Shown in pieces: positions 1 through 5,351 of a stretch of 5,351 bases of DNA. The notes under the pieces were generated by a model, which searched no databases, was not told the origin of the DNA, and worked only from the letters and a program-made list of their open reading frames with translations. Position 1 is the stretch's first letter. The number at the start of each line of letters is the position of its first letter. The DNA is from Pseudomonadota bacterium. GTDB taxonomy: Bacteria; Pseudomonadota; Alphaproteobacteria; Azospirillales; Azospirillaceae. The translations under genes and the position numbers were made by a program. The stretch spans positions 1-5,351 of the forward strand of contig JAEZHQ010000502.1 in assembly GCA_023416455.1 (NCBI GenBank), read 5' to 3'.

Positions 1-172
1 GCTCCCCGGTCCAGGCCAGGATCGGGAAGCCCCGGAGAACGGCTGGTCCCGGCGTTGGAGCGGCACCCGGGGACGCTTGTCCTTCGCCCGCCGGTGGAGG
101 CAGCCACCGCCGATGGAGAACACGCTACATCAGTTCTCAGAAAAAGGGAATAATATTCAATGTAATATATTT

Positions 173-204
173 ATGAGACGCCATCTCTTGACTTGGCATC
201 TCAT
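173..204. repeat. Imperfect inverted repeat in AT-rich island
   Basis: ATGAGACGCC (173-182) and GGCATCTCAT (195-204) form a dyad with 9 of 10 positions paired around a 12-nt centre. A nested GAGA/TCTC pairing (175-178 with 184-187) is an alternative. The dyad sits at the right side of an AT-rich patch (141-175 is under 20% G+C) in an otherwise GC-rich window. It could be an operator, an RNA hairpin or a mobile-element remnant. Nothing in the window decides between these, and no flanking gene is in an obvious position to use it. Confidence 0.45.
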
Positions 205-271
205 GATTGTTGCTCAGTAGAAGCAGGAACTGCTGGCAAGTCCCCGGCGCCGCCCCGTTGCCCTGCCGCGC

Positions 272-305
272 GCCGTCGCCGCGACGGCCGGCGGCACGGC
301 CGGCG
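272..305. repeat. GC-rich hairpin and short direct repeat downstream of tetR
   Basis: The 10-mer ACGGCCGGCG occurs twice with a 12-bp period (284-293 and 296-305). Just left of it and overlapping it, GCCGTCG (272-278) can pair with CGACGGC (282-288) around a 3-nt loop. The element lies 27-60 bp beyond the tetR stop codon in the direction of tetR transcription, so the structure could help end or protect that transcript. There is no T-run on the minus strand, so it does not fit a standard intrinsic terminator. At this G+C content such structures also arise by chance. Confidence 0.3.
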
Positions 306-331
306 ATGGCGGGGGTGATGAGACGGTGGGG

Positions 332-976
332 CTAGCGGATGCCGCGCACGAACAGGGCGACGGCCTTGCGCACGAAGGCGGCGCGCTCCTCGCCGGTGGG
401 CACCGGCCCCACCCCCAGCTCCATCGCGCAGTAGGCGCCGCCCTTCAGGGCGCTGAGGAACTGGATGGCGGCGAAGACGGGATCCTCGATGCGGGCGACG
501 CCGCGGGCGGCGGCACGCTCGAAGAAGGCGACGAAGGAGGCGATGGCCGTCTCCGGCCCGGCCCGGTAGTAAAGGCGCGCCACCTCCGGGAAGCGCGCCG
601 CCTCGCCCAGCACCGACTGGTGGGTCCGGACCGCCTCGGGCGACCAGATCAGATCCACGAAGCGCCGGCCGAGGCGGCACAGGGCGTCCTCCAGCGGCAG
701 ATCGTCGAAGGCGTCCGGGGCGAAGCGCAGCCCGCGCCGCTCGCACTCCGCCTGGATGGTGGCGACGTACAGCTCCTCCTTGGAGGGAAAGCGCGTGTAG
801 AGCGTCGTCTTGGACACCCGCGCCCGCTGCGCGACGAGGTCCATGGAAGCCGCGGCGTAGCCCAGCTCCAGGAAGGTCTCCCTCGCCGCGGCGAGAATTC
901 GTCCGGTCTTGGCGTCCACCTCTGCGGGGTCGGGCGCTGCGGGAGCGGAGGCTGCGGCAATTGGTTCGTCGGGCAT
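332..976 (-). CDS. TetR/AcrR-family repressor of the adjacent efflux operon
   Basis: This is a DNA-binding ligand-responsive repressor, inferred to control the divergent RND efflux operon and itself. It has 214 residues, normal for the family. After an Ala/Pro-rich N-terminal extension (about 1-22), a typical TetR DNA-binding domain spans about 24-70: GRILAAARETFLELG helix, then a helix-turn-helix with ASMDLVAQRARVSKTTLY, where the recognition helix is around 55-61, followed by the usual FPSKEELY. The rest is an all-helical ligand and dimer domain; stretches such as RTHQSVLGEAARFPEVARLY resemble the AefR-like C-terminal type. ATG at 976 is the farthest plausible start. It has no clear Shine-Dalgarno, and an internal GTG (codon 20, just before the first helix) is a less likely alternative. 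The dyad at 981-1000 lies only 4 bp upstream of the start codon, which fits autorepression. The effector is unknown. Family call is strong; target assignment is inference from divergent arrangement. Confidence 0.93.
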   Translation of the reverse strand: MPDEPIAAASAPAAPDPAEVDAKTGRILAAARETFLELGYAAASMDLVAQRARVSKTTLYTRFPSKEELYVATIQAECERRGLRFAPDAFDDLPLEDALCRLGRRFVDLIWSPEAVRTHQSVLGEAARFPEVARLYYRAGPETAIASFVAFFERAAARGVARIEDPVFAAIQFLSALKGGAYCAMELGVGPVPTGEERAAFVRKAVALFVRGIR

Positions 977-980
977 CTGG

Positions 981-1000
981 ACTAAACTGTATCGTTCACT
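981..1000. promoter_or_regulatory. Candidate TetR operator O1 (tetR-proximal)
   Basis: The 20-bp site ACTAAACTGTATCGTTCACT is a loose dyad centred between 990 and 991 (AAC..TA..GTT core, 12 of 20 symmetric positions). Its inner 10-mer ACTGTATCGT (986-995) recurs as an exact reverse complement at 1040-1049. In the reverse orientation the two 20-bp sites agree at 15 of 20 positions. It overlaps the tetR leader, so binding here would block tetR transcription. Binding by the neighbouring repressor is inferred. Confidence 0.55.
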
Positions 1001-1001
1001 C

Positions 1002-1030
1002 TTGACGACGGGCGGACCCCGATTTAGGAC
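1002..1030 (+). promoter_or_regulatory. Weak candidate promoter for the efflux operon
   Basis: TTGACG (1002-1007) matches the -35 consensus at 5 of 6 positions. TAGGAC (1025-1030), 17 bp downstream, is a poor -10 with about 3 of 6 matches. The pair lies between the two operator-like dyads, with a leader of roughly 40 bp to the adaptor start. The -35 and spacing are attractive but the -10 is weak, and TACAGT inside the second dyad (1044-1049) is a competing -10 without a good -35. Confidence 0.3.
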
Positions 1031-1034
1031 TCTA

Positions 1035-1054
1035 ACAGTACGATACAGTACAGT
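1035..1054. promoter_or_regulatory. Candidate TetR operator O2 (pump-proximal)
   Basis: The 20-bp site ACAGTACGATACAGTACAGT is an imperfect palindrome centred between 1044 and 1045, with 14 of 20 symmetric positions and GTAC in both arms. It contains ACGATACAGT (1040-1049), the exact reverse complement of the core of the first site. The two centres are 54 bp apart, about five helical turns, so both would lie on about the same face of the DNA. It sits downstream of the candidate promoter and upstream of the adaptor's ribosome binding site, suited to repression. Binding is inferred. Confidence 0.6.
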
Positions 1055-1065
1055 CCAGTCCAGCG
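1036..1065 (+). repeat. Run of 5-bp units (CAGTN) in the operon leader
   Basis: Six consecutive pentamers can be read in register: CAGTA at 1036 and 1046, CAGTC at 1051 and 1056, with the degenerate units CGATA at 1041 and CAGCG at 1061. The run includes most of the second operator-like dyad and ends at the Shine-Dalgarno sequence of the adaptor gene. It may have arisen by slippage. Confidence 0.5.
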
Positions 1066-1070
1066 GGGAG
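1065..1070 (+). promoter_or_regulatory. Ribosome binding site of the adaptor gene
   Basis: GGGGAG lies 7 nt before ATG 1078 but only 4 nt before the in-frame GTG at 1075. The spacing favours ATG 1078 as the start codon. Confidence 0.7.
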
Positions 1071-1077
1071 ACGGGTG

Positions 1078-2205
1078 ATGGATCGGCGGATGGGTTCGGG
1101 CATCCTGGTGCTGGCCCTGCTGCTCGGACTGCTGGCGCTGGGCGGCTGCCGGGAAGGCAGCTCCGCCGCGGTGCCGGAGCCGCGCCCGGTGCGGGTCGCC
1201 ACCGTGACGCTGGAGCCGGCCGACGACAGCGTGCGCTACCCGGCGGTCATCCGCCCGCGCGTCGAGGCCGACGTCGGCTTCCGGGTCGGCGGCAAGATGG
1301 TCGCCCGCCTCGTCGAGGTCGGGGCGCGGGTCGAACCGGGGCAGCCGCTGGCCCGCCTCGACCCGGCCGACATCCAGCTCCAGCTCAACGCCAGCCAGGC
1401 CCAGCTCGCCGCCGCCGAGGCCGAAGCCGCCAACGCGCGCGCCGACTTCGAGCGCTACGCCCGGCTGAAGCAGGGCGAATGGACCACCCGCCAGGAGTAC
1501 GACCGCCGCAGGACCGCGCTGGACAAGGCCGAGGCCCGGGTGCGCGAGATCGAGGCGCAGCGGCGCGTCCTGAACAATTCGGTCCAGTACACCACCCTGG
1601 CGGCCGACGCCCCCGGCGTCGTCACCGCCGTGCTGGCGGAGCCCGGCCAGGTGGTGGCGGCGGGGCAGCCGGTCCTGCGGGTCGCCCGGCTGGGCGCGCT
1701 GGAGGCGGTCGCCAACATCCCCGAACAGCGGCTGGCCGATCTGCCGCGGCGCACGCTGGGGGTGGAGCTGTGGGCCGAGCCCGGCCTGCGCATCCCGGCC
1801 TCCCTGCGCGAGCTGTCGCCGAGCGCCGACCCCGCCACCCGCACCTATCAGGCCCGCGTCACGCTGACCGACCCGCCCCCGTGGGTGCAGCTCGGCATGA
1901 CCGCGACCCTGGTCGCCCGGCTGGAGCGCGACGGCAGGGTCGCGCGGCTGCCGCTGAGCGCGCTTGCCCAGAAGGACGGAGGGCCGGCGGTGTGGGTGGT
2001 CACGGGCGAGCCGGCCGAGCGGCTGGAGCTGCGCCCGGTGGTGGTCGCCGCCTACGCCGGCGACCAGGCCATCGTCGCCGCCTACGCCGGCGACCAAGCG
2101 ATCGTCGCCGCGGGCCTGCGGGAGGGCGAGCGCGTGGTCACCGCCGGCGTGCACAAGCTCGACGCCGGGCAGGCGGTGCGCGTGTGGACGGAGCCGGGAC
2201 GATGA
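1078..2205 (+). CDS. RND efflux periplasmic adaptor (membrane fusion lipoprotein)
   Basis: This is the HlyD/AcrA-type adaptor that bridges the inner-membrane pump to an outer-membrane channel; it has 375 residues, a usual size. A hydrophobic signal (about 8-22) ends in LGGC, so Cys24 is the likely lipidated residue after signal peptidase II cleavage. Then follow the first lipoyl half (about 62-96, with FRVGGKMV and VGARVEPGQPLARLD), an alpha-helical hairpin rich in Ala, Glu, Gln and Arg (about 98-170), the second lipoyl half (ADAPGVVTAVLAEPGQVV and following), a beta-barrel region containing SADPATRTYQARV, and a membrane-proximal domain ending GERVVTAGVHKLDAGQAVRV. Residues 323-342 are a tandem copy of VAAYAGDQAI, an insertion of ten residues compared with what I expect of relatives. 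Start ATG 1078 is chosen by ribosome-site spacing; GTG 1075 would add one residue. The stop overlaps the pump start (ATGA), so both are one operon. Confidence 0.93.
   Translation: MDRRMGSGILVLALLLGLLALGGCREGSSAAVPEPRPVRVATVTLEPADDSVRYPAVIRPRVEADVGFRVGGKMVARLVEVGARVEPGQPLARLDPADIQLQLNASQAQLAAAEAEAANARADFERYARLKQGEWTTRQEYDRRRTALDKAEARVREIEAQRRVLNNSVQYTTLAADAPGVVTAVLAEPGQVVAAGQPVLRVARLGALEAVANIPEQRLADLPRRTLGVELWAEPGLRIPASLRELSPSADPATRTYQARVTLTDPPPWVQLGMTATLVARLERDGRVARLPLSALAQKDGGPAVWVVTGEPAERLELRPVVVAAYAGDQAIVAAYAGDQAIVAAGLREGERVVTAGVHKLDAGQAVRVWTEPGR
2044..2103 (+). repeat. 30-bp tandem duplication inside the adaptor gene
   Basis: Two adjacent 30-bp units, 2044-2073 and 2074-2103, differ at only two bases: 2067/2097 (CAG/CAA, both Gln) and 2070/2100 (GCC/GCG, both Ala). 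Each encodes VAAYAGDQAI, and the next 9 bp begin a third copy (VAA). The frame is kept. Both differences are silent. Confidence 0.95.
2190..2193 (+). promoter_or_regulatory. Ribosome binding site of the pump gene, inside the adaptor gene
   Basis: GGAG lies 8 nt before ATG 2202, within the last codons of the adaptor gene. Together with the ATGA overlap it supports translational coupling and fixes the pump start. Confidence 0.6.
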
Positions 2206-5200
2206 GCCGCCCCAGCCGCGGGAACCTGTCGGCCTGGGCGCTGTCGCACCGCAAGCTGGTCCTCTTCTTCATCCTGGCCAGCATGCTGGCCGGCGCCCTG
2301 GCCTACCGGACCCTGGGCCGGGCGGAGGATCCGTCCTTCACCTTCAAGGTCATGATCATCCGCACCGAGTGGCCCGGCGCCACCGCGCGCGAGGTCGAGC
2401 AGCTGGTCACCGACCGCATCGAGAATACGCTGGAGGAGGTCCCCCACTACGACGTCGCGCGCAGCTACTCCAAGCCCGGGGAATCGGTCGTCTTCCTCCA
2501 GCTGCGGGACGACACCCCGCCGCGCCGGGTGGCCGAGCTGTGGTACCAGGTGCGCAAGAAGGTCGGCGACATCCGACACACGCTTCCCGAGGGGGTGATC
2601 GGGCCTTTCTTCAACGACGAGTTCGGCGACGTCTATTCGGCCATCTACGCCTTCATGGGCGAGGACTTCACGCCGGCGCAGCGCAAGGCGGTGGCCGAGG
2701 AGGCGCGCGCCCGGCTGCTCCGCCTGCCCGACGTGGAGACGGTGGACCTCATCGCCCCCCAGGAGGAGCGGATCCACGTCGAGATCTCCAGCCAGCGGCT
2801 GGCCAGTTTCGGGCTGCCGGTGGAGGCGGTCATCCAGGCCCTCCGGCGCGAGAACGCCGTCGCCCCGGCGGGCGACGTGGACACCGGCTCGCAGCGCGTG
2901 TTCCTGCGCGTCGACCTCGGCCTCGACAGCGCCGAGGAGATCCGCGCCATCCCGCTGGAGGCCGGGGGCCGGCTGCTCACCATCGGCGACGTGGCCGAGG
3001 TCACCCGCGGCTACGCCGAGCCGAGCCGCTACACCATGCGCCACATGGGCCGCGAGGCGGTCGGGCTGGGCGTGGTCATGGCCAAGGGCGGCAACGTCCT
3101 GCGGCTGGGCGAGGCGCTGGCGGCCGAGATGGCCCGGGTCGCCGCCGGCCTGCCGGCCGGCCTGGAGGTGGCCCAGGTCGCCGACCAGCCCCGGGTGGTC
3201 GAGGAGTCCATCGACGAGTTCATGACGTCCCTGGCCGAGGCGCTGGGCATCGTCATCCTGGTCAGCCTGCTCAGCCTGGGCTGGCGCACCGGCATCGTGG
3301 TGGCGCTGGCGGTGCCGCTGGTGCTGGCCCTGACCCTGGTCGCCATGCAGGTCCTGGGCATCGACCTGCACCGCATCTCGCTGGGCGCGCTGATCATCGC
3401 GCTCGGCCTGCTGGTCGACGACGCCATCATCGCGGTGGAGATGATGGTGGTGAAGATGGAGCAGGGCTGGGACCGGCTGAAGGCCGGGGCCTACGCCTAC
3501 ACCTCCACCGCCTTTCCCATGCTGACCGGCACGGTGGTGACGGCGGCGGGCTTCGTTCCGGTGGGGCTCGCCCGGTCGGCCGCCGGCGAATACACCAACG
3601 CGATCTTCTGGGTGGTCGGGCTGTCGCTCCTGCTGTCCTGGGTGGTGGCGGTCATCTTCACGCCCTACCTCGGCTACAAGCTGCTGCCCCGGCCCCGGCA
3701 CGGCGCGGCGGACGGCGACCACGGGCACGCCCTCTACGACACCCGCGGCTACCGCCTGCTGCGCCGCACGGTGGAAGCCTGCGTGCGGGCGCGCTGGGCC
3801 ACCATCGGCGTCACCGCCGCGGCCTTCGCCGCCGCGCTGGTCGGCTTCGGCTTCGTGCAGCAGCAGTTCTTCCCCAGCGCCAGCCGGCCGGAGCTGCTGG
3901 TCGACATCCGGCTCGCCGAAGGCTCCTCCTTCGAGGCCACCGCCGCCGAGGTGCGCCGGATGGAAGCGCTGCTCGCCGCCGAGCCCGGCGTGGCGCACTG
4001 GACCGCCTACACCGGCGGCGGCTCGCCGCGTTTCTACCTGCCGCTCGACCAGCAGCTCCAGAACGCCAACTTCGCGCAGTTCGTGGTCACGACCCGCGGG
4101 CTGGAGGAGCGCGAACGGGTTCTGTCGGCGCTGGAGCGCCGGCTGGAGAGCGACTTCCCGGCGGCGCGCGTGCGCCTCAGCCGGCTGGAGAACGGGCCGC
4201 CCGTCGGCTACCCCGTGCAGTTCCGCGTGACCGGCGACGACCCCGCAACCATCCGCAGGATCGCCTACCAGGTGCGCGACCGCATGCGCGCCGACCCCGA
4301 CATGGCCAACGTCCATCTCGACTGGGACGAGCTGTCCAAGCGTGTCCGGCTGGAGGTGGACACGGCCAAGGCGCGGGCTCTGGGGATCACCCGGCAGGAT
4401 CTGTCCAACGCCTTGCAGCTTCTGCTGAGCGGCCTGCCGGTCACGCAGTACCGCGAGGGCACCGAGCTGATCGGCGTCGTCCTGCGCACCACGCCGGAGG
4501 AGCGGCTCGACCTGTCGCGGCTGGGCGAGCTGACCATCCGCACCGGCCGCGGCGCCGCGGTGCCGCTGAGCCAGGTCGCCGGCCTCGCCTACGAGCTGGA
4601 GGAGCCCGTCCTGTGGCGCCGCGGCCGCGAGACGACCATGACCGTCAAGGGCGACGTCACCGGCGGGGTCCAGGCCCCGACCGTCAGCCTGCGGCTGGAC
4701 GCCGCCCTGGAGCCGCTGCGCGCCACCCTGCCCGACGGCTACGCCGTCACCATGGGCGGCGCCATCGAGGAGAGCGCCAAGGGCCAGGACTCCATCAAGG
4801 CCATGCTGCCGCTGATGCTGCTGATCATGGTGACGGCGCTGATGCTCCAGCTCCAGAGCTTCGCGCGGGTCGCCATGGTGCTGCTGACGGCACCGCTGGG
4901 GCTGATCGGGGTGACCGGCTCGCTCCTGCTCTTCGACCTGCCCTTCGGCTTCGTCGCCATGCTGGGCGTCATCGCGCTGGCCGGCATCATCATGCGCAAC
5001 TCGGTCATACTGGTCGACCAGATCGAGCAGGACGTGCGGGGCGGCCGGTCGCGCTGGGACGGCATCATCGAGGCCACGGTGCGCCGCGCCCGCCCCATCG
5101 CGCTGACCGCGGCGGCGGCCATCCTGGCCATGATCCCGCTGACCCGCAGCGCTTTCTGGGGACCCATGGCGGTGGCCATCATGGGCGGGCTGACCGTGGC

Positions 5201-5321
5201 CACCGTGCTGACCCTGTTCTTCCTGCCCGCCCTCTACGCCGCGTGGTTCCGCGTGAAGGCCCCGGAGCGGCGGGCGCAGGGCAGCGGCGTACCGCAGGGC
5301 GCGATGCATCTGGCGGACTGA
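2202..5321 (+). CDS. RND multidrug efflux pump, inner-membrane permease (HAE1/AcrB type)
   Basis: This proton-driven exporter is the inner-membrane engine of the tripartite system; its 1039 residues match AcrB-like proteins. TM1 is about 18-38, then the first periplasmic porter half. TM2-TM6 are about 344-361, 364-385, 393-415, 439-457 and 466-487, followed by TM7 (about 532-551), the second periplasmic half, and TM8-TM12 (about 866-884, 889-909, 915-937, 966-980, 988-1012). TM4 has LLVDDAIIAVE with Asp406 and Asp407, equivalent to the AcrB proton-relay pair Asp407/Asp408. TM10 has AGIIMRNSVILVD, with Arg932 where AcrB has Lys940. The double Asp argues for the drug-exporting HAE1 group and against metal-exporting HME pumps. 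EDPSFTFKVMIIRTEWPGAT and FFNDEFGDVYSAIYAF recall the TriC-like branch from memory, but the substrate cannot be inferred. It is coupled to the adaptor by an ATGA overlap. No frameshift or truncation is seen. Confidence 0.95.
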   Translation: MSRPSRGNLSAWALSHRKLVLFFILASMLAGALAYRTLGRAEDPSFTFKVMIIRTEWPGATAREVEQLVTDRIENTLEEVPHYDVARSYSKPGESVVFLQLRDDTPPRRVAELWYQVRKKVGDIRHTLPEGVIGPFFNDEFGDVYSAIYAFMGEDFTPAQRKAVAEEARARLLRLPDVETVDLIAPQEERIHVEISSQRLASFGLPVEAVIQALRRENAVAPAGDVDTGSQRVFLRVDLGLDSAEEIRAIPLEAGGRLLTIGDVAEVTRGYAEPSRYTMRHMGREAVGLGVVMAKGGNVLRLGEALAAEMARVAAGLPAGLEVAQVADQPRVVEESIDEFMTSLAEALGIVILVSLLSLGWRTGIVVALAVPLVLALTLVAMQVLGIDLHRISLGALIIALGLLVDDAIIAVEMMVVKMEQGWDRLKAGAYAYTSTAFPMLTGTVVTAAGFVPVGLARSAAGEYTNAIFWVVGLSLLLSWVVAVIFTPYLGYKLLPRPRHGAADGDHGHALYDTRGYRLLRRTVEACVRARWATIGVTAAAFAAALVGFGFVQQQFFPSASRPELLVDIRLAEGSSFEATAAEVRRMEALLAAEPGVAHWTAYTGGGSPRFYLPLDQQLQNANFAQFVVTTRGLEERERVLSALERRLESDFPAARVRLSRLENGPPVGYPVQFRVTGDDPATIRRIAYQVRDRMRADPDMANVHLDWDELSKRVRLEVDTAKARALGITRQDLSNALQLLLSGLPVTQYREGTELIGVVLRTTPEERLDLSRLGELTIRTGRGAAVPLSQVAGLAYELEEPVLWRRGRETTMTVKGDVTGGVQAPTVSLRLDAALEPLRATLPDGYAVTMGGAIEESAKGQDSIKAMLPLMLLIMVTALMLQLQSFARVAMVLLTAPLGLIGVTGSLLLFDLPFGFVAMLGVIALAGIIMRNSVILVDQIEQDVRGGRSRWDGIIEATVRRARPIALTAAAAILAMIPLTRSAFWGPMAVAIMGGLTVATVLTLFFLPALYAAWFRVKAPERRAQGSGVPQGAMHLAD

Positions 5322-5327
5322 TTTCCC

Positions 5328-5350
5328 CCCTCTCCCCTCTGGGGAGAGGG
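5328..5350 (+). terminator. Perfect hairpin after the pump gene (terminator or dispersed repeat)
   Basis: CCCTCTCCCC (5328-5337) pairs perfectly with GGGGAGAGGG (5341-5350) around a TCT loop, a 10-bp stem beginning 7 bases after the pump stop codon. The position fits the end of the operon. Sequences of this CCCTCTCCCC/GGGGAGAGGG type are familiar as dispersed intergenic repeats in high-GC proteobacteria (from memory). The window ends one base after the stem, so the T-run needed for an intrinsic terminator cannot be checked. Confidence 0.6.
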
Positions 5351-5351
5351 A

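Larger units (their letters stand above)
1..331. other. Non-coding stretch left of the regulator, no gene supported
   Basis: No gene can be supported here. Positions 1-138 are GC-rich and stay open in some frames to the left edge (to TAA 151-153 in frame 1, to TAG 218-220 in frame 2), but the translations are low-complexity, rich in Arg, Pro, Gly and Trp, and match no family I recognise. The 3' end of a truncated gene cannot be excluded. Small hairpins occur at 92-109 (CGGTGG/CCACCG, 6-nt loop) and 116-138 (GAGAAC/GTTCTC). Positions 139-215 are strongly AT-rich. Positions 241-331 are GC-rich and lie just downstream of the tetR stop codon on the minus strand. No hairpin followed by a T-run, as in an intrinsic terminator for tetR, was found. 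Confidence 0.6.

Noticed and set aside
116..145. Hairpin GAGAAC/GTTCTC followed by an A-run, as a terminator
   Set aside because: An intrinsic terminator needs a T-run after the stem; on either strand the T-run is missing or on the wrong side. The stem is only 6 bp with an 11-nt loop.
194..214. Sigma-54-like promoter (TTGGCA ... TTGC)
   Set aside because: The gap between the GG and GC elements is 15 bp instead of the required 10 bp.
113..220. Possible 35-residue ORF starting ATG 113 with TGGAGG 12 nt upstream
   Set aside because: The spacing is long, the composition shifts abruptly into AT-rich sequence, and the product resembles nothing known. It is not supported as a gene.
909..2201. Open frame upstream of and continuous with the pump frame, suggesting a longer pump or a fusion
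   Set aside because: The upstream part is Arg/Gly/Ala-rich shadow sequence overlapping the tetR start and the adaptor. The real start is ATG 2202, with GGAG 8 nt upstream and an N-terminus that aligns with AcrB TM1.
2082..5309. Very long open frame on the minus strand opposite the pump gene
   Set aside because: Its translation is low-complexity (rich in His, Gln, Gly, Asp) with no domain. It is the expected antisense shadow of a high-GC gene, and the plus strand encodes a clear RND pump.
2202..5321. Heavy-metal (CzcA-type) RND pump
   Set aside because: TM4 has the paired Asp of drug exporters (LLVDDAIIAVE) rather than the metal-pump pattern, and there is no metal-sensing regulator or His-rich adaptor.

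Overview
This GC-rich window (about 70% G+C judged by eye, with G/C at most third codon positions of the real genes) carries a compact, complete-looking tripartite drug-efflux locus of a Gram-negative bacterium. The base composition, the style of the proteins and the CCCTCTCCCC/GGGGAGAGGG intergenic hairpin at the right edge suggest a high-GC proteobacterium, perhaps an alphaproteobacterium of the Azospirillum/Rhodospirillales kind. That assignment is inference only.

Layout. Positions 1-331 hold no gene that can be supported: a GC-rich segment, then a sharply AT-rich island (about 139-215) with an imperfect inverted repeat, then GC-rich sequence downstream of the regulator. A TetR/AcrR-family repressor gene lies on the minus strand (332-976). 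The 98-101 bp divergent intergenic region holds two related operator-like dyads (981-1000 and 1035-1054), a weak candidate promoter between them, a run of 5-bp units, and a good ribosome binding site. To the right, on the plus strand, are a lipoprotein periplasmic adaptor (membrane fusion protein, 1078-2205) and a full-length RND inner-membrane pump of the HAE1/AcrB type (2202-5321). These two are translationally coupled by an ATGA overlap. A perfect 10-bp hairpin starts 7 bases after the pump stop codon and runs to the window edge.

How the genes work together. The pump would use the proton gradient to move hydrophobic or amphiphilic compounds out of the periplasm or inner membrane. The adaptor would couple it to an outer-membrane channel, and the divergent TetR protein would repress the operon and probably itself until a ligand binds. 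No outer-membrane factor gene is present, so the channel must be encoded elsewhere or outside the window. The substrate cannot be read from the sequence.

I see no new biological system here; the locus type is well known. The points worth a second look are the paired operators with phased 5-bp units, a 30-bp tandem duplication inside the adaptor gene whose copies differ only at silent positions, an Arg in place of the usual TM10 Lys in the pump's proton relay, and the AT-rich island at the left.
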